From an uncultured Bacteroidota bacterium (GTDB lineage: Bacteria; Bacteroidota; Bacteroidia; Chitinophagales; Chitinophagaceae), in assembly GCA_946479535.1 (NCBI GenBank), contig CAMLGP010000182.1, positions 1-6,305 of the forward strand: a stretch of DNA of 6,305 nucleotides, written 5' to 3'. Shown piece by piece: positions 1-6,305 of this stretch. Positions within the stretch are counted from its first letter, which is position 1. Every line of letters begins with the position of its first letter. The position numbers and the translations under genes were made by a program. The notes beneath the pieces were generated by a model. That model was not told the origin of the DNA and did no database searches. It saw only the letters and a program-made list of their open reading frames with translations.

Positions 1-824
1 GTAATTACTCCCAATTCGCCAGGCAGGTGGGCCACTCCCACTGTAAAGAACATGCTGCGCACGTGAGCAAGACTGTCCATCCTGGAGGCCATTTTTTTAT
101 TTCTCTTGTTAAGACTGAGGTCTTCCATTTCATTGGAATAGTCTTTTAAATACATAGATTCTACCTTATCAAGGTCCCTGGAAACGTATACTGAGATCAT
201 TTTCTCCAGCTCGGCTTTGATTTCTTTCCCAGAACTCAATATCTCCTCTGAAGTAACATCACCTCCCAATTCATCCAGAAGAGGTAACTGGTCCTGCAGG
301 TCTTCAATCCCTCCGAGCCATTTACCCTGCCTTTTTGCAATTCCATACAAGAATGCATCCATCATGGTAGGCATTTCCTTCTTTAATATGGAATTCATTT
401 TGCCTTCCCTGATCTTTTGCAAAATCTTCCGGCTGACTTTGTCTTTGTATTCCTTTACATTACTAACAAGGGAGTCAATATACTTCTTCTTACTTTTTAC
501 ATTCTCCATTTGATCTTCATCAACACTATACCTGCTCTTTTCATCCATTATCCGCTGAAATAGAGAATCAATCATTTCATCCATGTCAATTTCAAGTGCA
601 TAACCGTCCGCCTTCTCCATATACCTGTATAATGAATCACCAAAATTGAAAAGGCGCTTATCCTGTAAATGCATGGTTCCATACAAATAAGATTCTTTTG
701 TAAGTCCGTTTCCGGATATGCGCCACAAAAAAGTCTTTGGCCAGACTGGTTTATTTTGGGCAAAAGTGTAAGAGGAAACCAATAGCAAAAATGTAGTTAG
801 CAGGAAGAAGGTTCGTTTAAGCAT
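1..824 (-). CDS. TraB/GumN-family exported protein, C-terminus beyond window
   Basis: The reading frame is open from an ATG at 824-822 to the left edge, giving 274 codons plus two bases. Residues 1-22 look like a Sec signal peptide: a basic start (MLKR), a Leu/Phe/Thr-rich core, and likely cleavage after TFA, so the mature protein probably acts in the periplasm or envelope. There is no lipobox cysteine. The family signature is clear at both ends. Near the N-terminus are [14 protein letters not shown] (GxxH, G49-H52) and ALEID (about 76-80). Near the C-terminus are a conserved Arg-Asn pair (R241, N242), then [15 protein letters not shown] with a second GxxH (G263-H266). Between them is a Lys/Glu-rich, probably helical stretch (about 85-230). 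TraB/GumN proteins are related to Tiki and EreA/ChaN-like enzymes and are proposed metallohydrolases, but the substrate of bacterial members is mostly unknown. From family length I infer that only a short C-terminal piece is missing. The gene is divergent from glpK, with no evident functional link. Confidence 0.88.
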   Translation of the reverse strand, partial: MLKRTFFLLTTFLLLVSSYTFAQNKPVWPKTFLWRISGNGLTKESYLYGTMHLQDKRLFNFGDSLYRYMEKADGYALEIDMDEMIDSLFQRIMDEKSRYSVDEDQMENVKSKKKYIDSLVSNVKEYKDKVSRKILQKIREGKMNSILKKEMPTMMDAFLYGIAKRQGKWLGGIEDLQDQLPLLDELGGDVTSEEILSSGKEIKAELEKMISVYVSRDLDKVESMYLKDYSNEMEDLSLNKRNKKMASRMDSLAHVRSMFFTVGVAHLPGELGVI

Positions 825-925
825 ACGGTGGTGAATTGCCGACAAGATATAAAAGAAATAATGGAGTCAATAGTGCTGGTGGAAATTTATACTTTTACCT
901 ATCTTTCTCATTAATAATTTTTTAT
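825..925. promoter_or_regulatory. Divergent intergenic region between the TraB/GumN gene and glpK
   Basis: This 101-bp A/T-rich stretch separates two divergent start codons, so it should carry promoters for both genes. The side next to glpK (about 886-925) is nearly all A/T. It contains TACTTTTA at 890-897, which resembles the Bacteroidota -7 element TAnnTTTG except for the last base, but I find no matching TTTG/TTG about 20 bp upstream. There is no strong inverted repeat that would mark an operator and no Shine-Dalgarno before either start. The promoter role is inferred from gene orientation. Confidence 0.5.
843..870 (-). promoter_or_regulatory. Candidate promoter for the TraB/GumN gene
   Basis: Read on the minus strand, TTGACT (870-865) is followed by TATATCTTG (851-843). 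With the TTG at 870-868 and TATCTTG at 849-843 the spacer is 18 bp, close to the TTG-N17-23-TAnnTTTG pattern described for Bacteroidota. The -7 half is imperfect, and the spacing is too short (13 bp) for a classical sigma-70 reading of TTGACT/TATATC. It would give a leader of only about 10-15 bases. Confidence 0.25.
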
Positions 926-2425
926 ATGGCTTCTCAATATATTCTTGCGTTAGATCAAGGCACTACCAGCAGCCGCAGTATGCTATTTGATCATCATGGT
1001 AATATCATAAGCGTAGCTCAAAAAGAATTCCGACAGATCTTTCCCCAGCCCGGCTGGGTGGAACATGATGCTGAAGAGATCTGGAGTACTCAATATGGCA
1101 CTTTTGCTGAAGCAGTTGCAAAAGCTAATATCACCATGCGACAGGTAGTAGGAATAGGAATTACCAATCAACGCGAGACAACTGTGGTTTGGGATCGAAA
1201 AACTGGTAGACCGGTATATAATGCCATTGTCTGGCAGGACCGGCGCACTGCAGCTTATTGCGATGAGTTGAAAGCCGCAAATATGGCAGCCACTATCCAG
1301 CAAAAGACCGGCCTTATCATCGATGCTTATTTTTCAGCAACAAAATTAAAATGGATACTGGACAATGTCAGCGGTGCCAGGCAAAAAGCAGAAAATGGGG
1401 AACTGGCATTTGGTACCATTGATACCTGGCTGGCCTGGAAATTATCTGGTTGTGAACTACATGTAACGGATGTATCCAATGCCAGCAGGACGATGCTGCT
1501 GAATATACATACCGGACAGTGGGATGAAGAACTATTAAAACTCTTTTCCATTCCAGCCAGTCTCTTGCCCGACGTAAAACCTTCCAGCAAGGTCTATGGC
1601 GTAACAGGAAGCTTTGTTCCTGATTCTCGTATTCCCATCGCAGGCATTGCAGGTGATCAGCAGGCAGCGCTGTTCGGTCAATTATGTACCCAACCAGGGA
1701 TGGTGAAGAATACTTATGGCACAGGATGCTTTATGTTAATGAACACAGGAGAGAAGGCCATCACTTCTAAAAATAATCTGCTGACCACCATTGCCTGGAA
1801 GATCGATGATAAAACGGAATATGCGCTTGAAGGAAGTGTTTTCATTGCCGGTGCTGTTGTTCAATGGTTGCGCGATGAATTAAAGATCATCAGGGCATCT
1901 GCTGAAGTAGAAGAACTGGCAGCACAGGTGAAAGATTCGGAAGGTGTTTATATAGTTCCTGCATTTGCAGGACTGGGAGCGCCTTACTGGAATCAATATG
2001 CAAAAGGAACGCTGTTTGGGCTCACAAGAGGAAGTAATCGTTCCCATATCGCCAAAGCAGCACTGGATAGCATCGCCTATCAAACCTATGATGTATTGAA
2101 GGCAATGGAAGCTGATAGTGGTATTCATATTAAAGAACTGCGTGTAGATGGTGGCGCCACTGTAAATAATCAGTTGATGCAATTCCAGAGTGATATTCTG
2201 AATTGCAAGGTGGTGCGTCCTACCATCACAGAAACAACAGCACTGGGTGCAGCTTACCTGGCGGGTCTGGCCGTGGGTTACTGGAAAAGCATAAATGAAA
2301 TACAACAGCAATGGCAGGTGAACCAGTCTTTCTCGCCTTCTATTAAAGAAGAAAAAAGAAATGAACTGGTCAAAGGCTGGCAGAGAGCAGTAAAGGCAAG
2401 CATTGCATGGGCGGAAAACAGATAA
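926..2425 (+). CDS. glpK: Glycerol kinase
   Basis: GlpK phosphorylates glycerol with ATP to sn-glycerol 3-phosphate in the cytoplasm. The 499-residue product matches the usual family length of about 500. FGGY-kinase landmarks are all present: the N-terminal phosphate-binding loop DQGTTSSR (10-17), the glycerol-contacting NQRET (R83, E84), Y135 in DAYFSATK, the catalytic-base region [11 protein letters not shown] (D244), the C-terminal signature around [16 protein letters not shown] (365-380), and the nucleotide-binding VDGGATVNN (407-415). The ATG at 926 is chosen because [15 protein letters not shown] aligns with the start of known kinases. A TTG 90 bp upstream would add a hydrophobic extension with no family counterpart. 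Where enterococcal GlpK has the histidine phosphorylated by the PTS protein HPr (YHF segment), this protein appears to have Phe (about F230), so that control is unlikely. It is the first gene of a glpK-glpD-glpF operon, and the next start is 43 bp on. Confidence 0.97.
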   Translation: MASQYILALDQGTTSSRSMLFDHHGNIISVAQKEFRQIFPQPGWVEHDAEEIWSTQYGTFAEAVAKANITMRQVVGIGITNQRETTVVWDRKTGRPVYNAIVWQDRRTAAYCDELKAANMAATIQQKTGLIIDAYFSATKLKWILDNVSGARQKAENGELAFGTIDTWLAWKLSGCELHVTDVSNASRTMLLNIHTGQWDEELLKLFSIPASLLPDVKPSSKVYGVTGSFVPDSRIPIAGIAGDQQAALFGQLCTQPGMVKNTYGTGCFMLMNTGEKAITSKNNLLTTIAWKIDDKTEYALEGSVFIAGAVVQWLRDELKIIRASAEVEELAAQVKDSEGVYIVPAFAGLGAPYWNQYAKGTLFGLTRGSNRSHIAKAALDSIAYQTYDVLKAMEADSGIHIKELRVDGGATVNNQLMQFQSDILNCKVVRPTITETTALGAAYLAGLAVGYWKSINEIQQQWQVNQSFSPSIKEEKRNELVKGWQRAVKASIAWAENR

Positions 2426-2468
2426 CGGTATAAGCAGTTTAAAAAACAAACGTGTGAACAGAAGTTCA

Positions 2469-4010
2469 ATGCTCAATACGCTTTCCTCCACAATCCTGTG
2501 GGATATCTGCATTATTGGCGGGGGTGCTACCGGATTGGGTATCGCCGTTGACGCTGCATCCAGAGGATACAAGACGATTCTTTTAGAAAAATATGATTTT
2601 GCAAAAGGAACTTCCTCCCGCAGCACCAAGCTGGTGCACGGAGGTGTACGTTATTTGCAGCAGGGGAATATCAAACTGGTGATGGAAGCGCTGAAAGAAA
2701 GGGGGTTATTAAAGAAGAACGCACCACATATTGTAAAGAATCAGTCTTTCGTGATCCCAAATTATAAATGGTGGGAACATCCCTTTTATGGGATTGGATT
2801 AAAAGTATACGACTGGATGGCAGGAAGCCTGGGCCTCGGGCCTTCCCGATTTCTTTCCAAAGAAGAAACGCTGGAATTGACTCCAACGCTGGACCCGGTA
2901 GGGTTAAAGGGGGGAGTTCTGTATCATGATGGACAGTTTGATGATGCACGTCTTGCCATTCATCTGGCCATGACCGCAGCAGACCATGGCGCTACGCTCA
3001 TTAATTATTGTTCAGTAAACAACCTATTAAAGACGGATGGAAAAGTTGCAGGAGTACTTGCATTCGATACCATCAATCAGAAACCATACGAAATAAAAGC
3101 AAAGGCAGTCATCAATGCCACAGGTGTATTTACTGATCAGGTATTAAAAATGGATGATGCAAATGCGGAAAGCATCATCAGTCCCAGCCAGGGGATTCAC
3201 CTTGTATTCGATAAAGCATTTCTTCCTTCCGATACCGCCATTATGATCCCGAAAACCGATGATGGCCGCGTATTATTTGCTGTACCCTGGCATAACAGAA
3301 TCATTGTAGGCACAACCGATACACCTGTATCCAGTGCATCAGCAGAACCTAAAGCCCTTGAACAGGAAGTTGAATTTGTGATGCATCATATCACCCGGTA
3401 TCTCACCAAGGATCCGAAGCAAAAAGATATTCTAAGCCAGTTTGCGGGTCTGCGACCATTAGTGAAAGGCACTGCAAAGAGTACAGCGGCTCTTTCCCGT
3501 GATCATCATATCAGCATATCTGATTCAGAACTGATATCCATTACCGGAGGTAAATGGACCACTTACCGGAGAATGGCAGAAGATGTGCTGGAAATAGCAG
3601 CACATAAAGCTGACCTTCCTGAGATAGAATGTCGGACCCGGCAATTACCGATCCATGGTTATAAGGAAACACCTGATTACGAGGCAGCGTTATATTATTA
3701 TGGAACGGATGCAGCAGGCATAGTATCTCTTATGGAGGCAGATCAATCACTGAGGGAGTTAATTCATCCACGGTTAAATTTTACCAAAGCAGAGATTGTA
3801 TGGGCAGTGCAGCAGGAAATGTGCATGACCATTGAAGATGCACTGAGCAGAAGAACAAGAGCACTGTTATTAGATGCAAGAGCTGCAATGGAAGCCGCAC
3901 CAGCAGTAGGCGCCATTCTGGCGAATGAAATGAAAAAAGATGAGGTCTGGATAAAAAAACAGATAGATGCTTTTAATTTAATTGCAAAAAACTACCTTCC
4001 CGCATTATAA
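2469..4010 (+). CDS. glpD: FAD-dependent glycerol-3-phosphate dehydrogenase (aerobic type)
   Basis: GlpD oxidises sn-glycerol 3-phosphate to dihydroxyacetone phosphate and passes electrons to the quinone pool; family members are peripheral membrane flavoproteins. The 513-residue product is a typical length. The Rossmann FAD loop IIGGGATGLG lies at 15-24 with the ribose-binding acidic residue at E40, followed by the family signature GTSSRSTKLVHGGVRYL (47-62 region). Other landmarks are YHDGQFDDARL (152-162), GTTDTP (281-286), GLRPLVKG (327-334) and ITGGKWTTYRRMAED (358-372). R329 and R344 appear to match the E. coli substrate-site arginines R317 and R332. The C-terminal helical domain spans roughly 395-513. 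It lacks the long insertion of streptococcal GlpO oxidases, so a dehydrogenase is the better call. The ATG at 2469 is preferred to a TTG at 2403 that would overlap glpK and add 22 non-conserved residues. glpF starts 11 bp after the stop. Confidence 0.96.
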   Translation: MLNTLSSTILWDICIIGGGATGLGIAVDAASRGYKTILLEKYDFAKGTSSRSTKLVHGGVRYLQQGNIKLVMEALKERGLLKKNAPHIVKNQSFVIPNYKWWEHPFYGIGLKVYDWMAGSLGLGPSRFLSKEETLELTPTLDPVGLKGGVLYHDGQFDDARLAIHLAMTAADHGATLINYCSVNNLLKTDGKVAGVLAFDTINQKPYEIKAKAVINATGVFTDQVLKMDDANAESIISPSQGIHLVFDKAFLPSDTAIMIPKTDDGRVLFAVPWHNRIIVGTTDTPVSSASAEPKALEQEVEFVMHHITRYLTKDPKQKDILSQFAGLRPLVKGTAKSTAALSRDHHISISDSELISITGGKWTTYRRMAEDVLEIAAHKADLPEIECRTRQLPIHGYKETPDYEAALYYYGTDAAGIVSLMEADQSLRELIHPRLNFTKAEIVWAVQQEMCMTIEDALSRRTRALLLDARAAMEAAPAVGAILANEMKKDEVWIKKQIDAFNLIAKNYLPAL

Positions 4011-4021
4011 AACTTTGCTAT

Positions 4022-4765
4022 ATGGAATTACTAACTCCTGAATTCAGTTTCTGGCATCATTTCCTGGCAGAATTTATAGGTACTGCCATCCTGATCATAT
4101 TGGGTGCCGGTGTGGTGGCCAATGTTATTTTAAAGAATACAAAGGGAAACAGTGGTGGATGGATCGTTATTGCTTTTGGATGGGGCATTGCAGTCTTTGC
4201 TGGTGTATTTGCATCAAACAGGCTGGGTGGCAGCGGACATTTGAATCCTGCTGTAACAATTGCTTTAACTGCATTTGGAGATTTTGACAAATCCCTTTTC
4301 CTTCCATATATCCTTGGACAATTTGCAGGTGCATTCATTGGTGCCTGTATAGCATGGCTGGCTTATAAACAACATTTTGATTCAACTCAGGATGGAGATA
4401 CCAAGCTTGGCGTATTTTCAACAGCACCTGCTATTCGCAATCCTGTATATAATATGCTCACTGAGATCATTGGCACCTTCATTCTAATGTTCGGCGCCTT
4501 ATTGATGTCAAAACCTTCTACAAGCATGGGAGCACTGGATGCATTGCCCGTTGGCCTGTTAGTATTAGGTATTGGCTTATCATTGGGTGGACCTACAGGA
4601 TATGCCATTAATCCAGCCCGTGACCTCGGTCCCCGGATTGCGCATTTCCTGCTGCCAATTCCCAATAAGCGGGATAGTGACTGGGGATATTCATGGATTC
4701 CAGTGGTTGGTCCTATTATCGGTGCCTTGCTGGCTGCACTGGTTGTGAAGTCATTTTCACTCTAA
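4022..4765 (+). CDS. glpF: Glycerol uptake facilitator (MIP family aquaglyceroporin)
   Basis: GlpF is an inner-membrane channel for passive glycerol entry; GlpK then traps the substrate. The 247 residues contain the expected six hydrophobic segments and two half-helices ending in NPA motifs: GHLNPAVTIAL (N75-A77) and GYAINPARDLGPR (N197-A199). The Asp after the second NPAR is the usual mark of glycerol facilitators rather than water-only aquaporins. By alignment with E. coli GlpF, the selectivity-filter positions W48, G191, F200 and R206 correspond to W54, G185, Y194 and R200, a Phe-to-Tyr change that, as I recall, also occurs in Firmicute-type GlpF. It is the last gene of the glp operon, starting 11 bp after glpD. 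Its final three codons overlap the end of the convergent aminotransferase gene by 9 bp. Confidence 0.96.
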   Translation: MELLTPEFSFWHHFLAEFIGTAILIILGAGVVANVILKNTKGNSGGWIVIAFGWGIAVFAGVFASNRLGGSGHLNPAVTIALTAFGDFDKSLFLPYILGQFAGAFIGACIAWLAYKQHFDSTQDGDTKLGVFSTAPAIRNPVYNMLTEIIGTFILMFGALLMSKPSTSMGALDALPVGLLVLGIGLSLGGPTGYAINPARDLGPRIAHFLLPIPNKRDSDWGYSWIPVVGPIIGALLAALVVKSFSL

Positions 4766-5935
4766 AATAGAAGAGAGCATGATCTTCGCTGCTCTTTTTA
4801 TTTCCTCTTCTGTAATAATGAGCGGCGGAGAAATGCGTAGGCAATTAGCGGCAAATAAAAACCAGTCGGTGACAAGCCCATTGGCGATGCAATTGTCGAT
4901 TATCTTTTTATTGGTCTCGAAAGAATCAAACTCTACTGCCAGCCACAAGCCAAAAGATCGAAGAATTTTTATTTTTGGATGCACCAGTAGTGAACGAAAT
5001 AAATTCTCCTTTGCTTTAACTGATTCCATCATTTTTTCATTAATCAATGCCTTCATGGCCGCCAATCCGGCGGCGCAGCAAACAGGATGACCACCAAAGG
5101 TTGTTATGTGGCCTAAAACAGGATCAGCTGAAAGCGTTGACATAATTTGCCGGTTCGCGATGAAGGCTCCCAGCGGCATTCCGCCACCTAATGCCTTACC
5201 CAATAAAATAATATCCGGTACAATATGAAAATTCTCAAATCCCCAGAGTTTTCCCGTTCGCCCGAAGCCGGTTTGAATTTCATCCAGGACCAATAGTGTA
5301 CCGGTCTCATCACATTTCTTCCGCAATGCATGCATCCATTCAATTGAAGGGGCAATGATACCGGCTTCAGCCTGGATGGTTTCAGCGATCACACAGGCAG
5401 TATGTTCAGTTATTGACTGCAGGGATTCTGGATCGTTGTAATTCAGGTGCAGGATGTCAGGTAATAGTGGGCGAAATGCGTTGCGCCAGTATTCACTTCC
5501 CATAATACTCAGGGCACCCTGTGTGCTGCCATGATAAGAATTCTTAAATGCAATGATCTGCGTTCTGCCGGTTGCCCGCTTGGCCAGTTTCATGGCTCCT
5601 TCTACTGCTTCAGTACCTGAATTGGTGAAATAAACAGAATCCAGTGTTTTGGGTAAATGATCCGTAAGAAATTTGGCAAACTGTACTTCCGGACTTTCAA
5701 TGAATTCTCCATAAACCATTACGTGCAGGTAAGAATCTGCCTGTTCACGAATGGCCCTGACCACTTCCGGGTGGCGATGACCCACATTGGCTACGCTTAT
5801 GCCGCCTATGAGGTCCAGGTATTTTTTGCCGGCAGCATCAACCAATTCCGTTCCCTCTGCTTTGACGATCTCCAAAGCCATGGGAGCACCCGAGGTTTGG
5901 GCCACATGTCGCAGAAATAATTCCCGTTGATTCAT
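4757..5935 (-). CDS. Class III PLP-dependent aminotransferase (acetylornithine/ornithine/4-aminobutyrate type)
   Basis: This cytoplasmic fold-type I enzyme should move an amino group between an amine or amino acid and a 2-oxo acid using pyridoxal phosphate. Visible landmarks in the 392-residue product are FTNSGTEAVEGAMKLA (phosphate cup, S106-A110), YHGST (134-138), ETIQAEAG (185-192), LVLDEIQTGFGRTGKLWGFE (D218 contacts the pyridine nitrogen), the Schiff-base lysine K247 in LLGKALGGGMPLGAF, and TTFGGHPV (278-285). R367 in LRISPPL probably binds a substrate carboxylate. Length and order fit the acetylornithine, ornithine and GABA aminotransferase subgroup, but the exact substrate cannot be read from sequence. 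No arginine-biosynthesis neighbour supports ArgD. The ATG at 5935-5933 is chosen because an in-frame TTG at 5974 would only translate the upstream repeat into non-conserved residues. It converges with glpF (9-bp overlap) and diverges from the carbonic-anhydrase-like gene. Confidence 0.9.
   Translation of the reverse strand: MNQRELFLRHVAQTSGAPMALEIVKAEGTELVDAAGKKYLDLIGGISVANVGHRHPEVVRAIREQADSYLHVMVYGEFIESPEVQFAKFLTDHLPKTLDSVYFTNSGTEAVEGAMKLAKRATGRTQIIAFKNSYHGSTQGALSIMGSEYWRNAFRPLLPDILHLNYNDPESLQSITEHTACVIAETIQAEAGIIAPSIEWMHALRKKCDETGTLLVLDEIQTGFGRTGKLWGFENFHIVPDIILLGKALGGGMPLGAFIANRQIMSTLSADPVLGHITTFGGHPVCCAAGLAAMKALINEKMMESVKAKENLFRSLLVHPKIKILRSFGLWLAVEFDSFETNKKIIDNCIANGLVTDWFLFAANCLRISPPLIITEEEIKRAAKIMLSSILE
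4771..4799 (+). terminator. Candidate intrinsic terminator of the glpKDF operon
   Basis: Five bases after the glpF stop, 4771-4779 (AAGAGAGCA) can pair with 4790-4798 (TGCTCTTTT). This makes a 9-bp stem with one G-U pair and a 10-base loop. The descending arm runs straight into a T-run (4795-4799, then ATTT). The core AGAGCA/TGCTCT is a perfect 6-bp match. The stem is modest in GC and its outer pairs use the T-run, so strength is uncertain. The element lies inside the 3' coding end of the convergent aminotransferase gene. Read on the opposite strand, the stem is followed by a less uniform pyrimidine tract (CTTCTATTTT), so weaker bidirectional function is possible. Confidence 0.55.
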
Positions 5936-6025
5936 TGTTCCGGCAAAGGACGCAAAGAATGGGCAAGGAGGCAAAGAAATTATCTAAATTGCATTACCAG
6001 CATTATTCAATTAAACAATAATCCC
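5936..6025. promoter_or_regulatory. Divergent intergenic region between the aminotransferase and the gamma-carbonic-anhydrase-like gene
   Basis: These 90 bp separate two divergent start codons and should hold both promoters. The half next to the aminotransferase is occupied by the GCAAAG-like repeat. The other half (about 5977-6025) is A/T-rich. I find no convincing TTTG/TAnnTTTG pair on either strand, no Shine-Dalgarno and no clear operator palindrome. The regulatory role is inferred only from gene orientation. Confidence 0.4.
5942..5978 (+). repeat. Degenerate short tandem repeat, unit about GGCAAAGRA
   Basis: The hexamer GCAAAG occurs at 5943-5948, 5952-5957 and 5971-5976, with a one-base variant GCAAGG at 5963-5968. 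Unit starts are 9, 11 and 8 bp apart, so the array is irregular. On the minus strand it reads as CTTTGC units just upstream of the aminotransferase start, where it would form part of the leader or promoter. From memory, arrays of CGCAAAG-like units occur in intergenic regions of many Bacteroidota genomes. No function is established, and the array is too short to exclude chance purine-rich sequence. Confidence 0.5.
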
Positions 6026-6305
6026 ATGCCTGTTATTCTTCCTGTAAATGGTAAACACCCTCAATTTGGTAACAATAATTTCATAGCACCTAACGCTACT
6101 GTTGTGGGCGATGTAGTGATGGGTGACGATTGCAGCGTGTGGTTTAATACGGTAATACGGGGCGATGTAAATTTTATTCGCATGGGGAACAAAGTGAATG
6201 TACAGGATGGCGCATGTATCCATTGCACCTATCAGAAATGCGGGACAACCATCGGCAATAATGTTTCAATTGGTCATAATGCGATAGTGCATGGCTGCAC
6301 CCTTG
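6026..6305 (+). CDS. Gamma-carbonic-anhydrase-like protein (YrdA/PaaY type), C-terminus beyond window
   Basis: The frame runs from an ATG at 6026 to the right edge, giving 93 codons plus one base. It encodes a left-handed beta-helix protein with hexapeptide-repeat periodicity. Family landmarks are FIAPNATVVGDVVMGDD (19-35), SVWFNTVIRGDV (R45, D47), NVQDGACIH (Q60, D61, H66) and SIGHNAIVHGC (H84, H89). H66, H84 and H89 match the three zinc ligands of archaeal Cam (H81, H117, H122), including the five-residue spacing of the last two. Family members form trimers with the metal held between subunits. The position matching Cam's proton-shuttle Glu84 appears to be Tyr69, as expected for the YrdA/CaiE/PaaY branch, whose carbonic anhydrase activity is often weak or unproven. 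Full-length relatives are about 170-180 residues, so roughly half is present. It is divergent from the aminotransferase, with a 90-bp gap. Confidence 0.93.
   Translation, partial: MPVILPVNGKHPQFGNNNFIAPNATVVGDVVMGDDCSVWFNTVIRGDVNFIRMGNKVNVQDGACIHCTYQKCGTTIGNNVSIGHNAIVHGCTL

Noticed and set aside
217..513. Plus-strand open frame of 98 residues
   Set aside because: It is antisense to the TraB/GumN gene, has low-complexity Ser/Phe/Leu-rich composition and no recognisable domain.
836..925. A 30-residue N-terminal extension of GlpK from a TTG at 836
   Set aside because: The extension is hydrophobic and has no counterpart in glycerol kinases. The ATG at 926 puts the conserved DQGTTSSR at the usual distance from the start, and the extension would fill most of the divergent promoter region.
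2403..2468. A 22-residue GlpD extension from a TTG inside the end of glpK
   Set aside because: The added residues show no conserved character. The ATG at 2469 places the FAD loop at residues 15-24, as usual for the family.
2426..2468. Possible terminator or internal promoter between glpK and glpD
   Set aside because: The 43-bp gap is A-rich but has no stem-loop with a T-run and no paired promoter elements. It reads as a plain intra-operon spacer.
1880..2629. Minus-strand open frame of 249 residues across the glpK-glpD junction
   Set aside because: It is antisense to two certain genes, rich in Cys, His, Phe and Ser as expected of a shadow frame, and has no family motif.
4010..4017. AAACTTTG just before glpF as a Bacteroidota -7 promoter element
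   Set aside because: It matches TAnnTTTG except for the first base, but the nearest upstream TTG is about 25 bp away and the implied start site would fall on the glpF start codon, leaving no leader. The 11-bp gap fits co-transcription with glpD.
5936..5974. A 13-residue N-terminal extension of the aminotransferase from a TTG at 5974
   Set aside because: The extension is simply a translation of the GCAAAG-like repeat, and the ATG at 5935 gives a normal family start.
6011..6223. Minus-strand open frame of 70 residues
   Set aside because: It is antisense to the well-supported carbonic-anhydrase-like gene and shows no conserved motif.

Overview
The window looks like a chromosomal segment from a Bacteroidota bacterium, probably in or near the Chitinophagaceae. 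Four things point there. Start codons sit in A/T-rich leaders with no convincing Shine-Dalgarno sequence. Base composition is moderately A+T-leaning. The envelope TraB/GumN-type protein and the YrdA-type gamma-carbonic anhydrase both read like Bacteroidota family members. A degenerate GCAAAG-type intergenic repeat, as I recall from genomes of this group, is also present. The assignment rests on sequence character and recall, not on a database search.

Layout, left to right. (1) Positions 1-824, minus strand: the N-terminal part of an exported TraB/GumN-family protein, whose C-terminus lies beyond the left edge. (2) Positions 825-925: a 101-bp divergent intergenic region. (3) Positions 926-4765, plus strand: a compact glycerol cluster, glpK (glycerol kinase), glpD (glycerol-3-phosphate dehydrogenase) and glpF (glycerol facilitator), with gaps of 43 and 11 bp, so almost certainly one operon. 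(4) Positions 4757-5935, minus strand: a class III PLP-dependent aminotransferase whose last codons overlap the end of glpF. A candidate terminator hairpin for the glp operon lies inside this convergent gene. (5) Positions 5936-6025: a second divergent intergenic region carrying the GCAAAG-like repeat. (6) Positions 6026-6305, plus strand: the first 93 codons of a gamma-carbonic-anhydrase-like protein, cut by the right edge.

The three glp genes form a complete route. GlpF lets glycerol enter, GlpK traps it as sn-glycerol 3-phosphate using ATP, and GlpD oxidises that to dihydroxyacetone phosphate at the membrane, passing electrons to quinone. No glp regulator gene is in the window. The flanking genes have no evident functional link to glycerol.

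This is mostly ordinary core metabolism, and I see no mobile element, CRISPR array, RNA gene or novel multi-gene system. The points most worth a second look are the codon-registered tail-to-tail overlap of glpF with the aminotransferase, the terminator hairpin inside that aminotransferase, and the short repeat ahead of the aminotransferase start.
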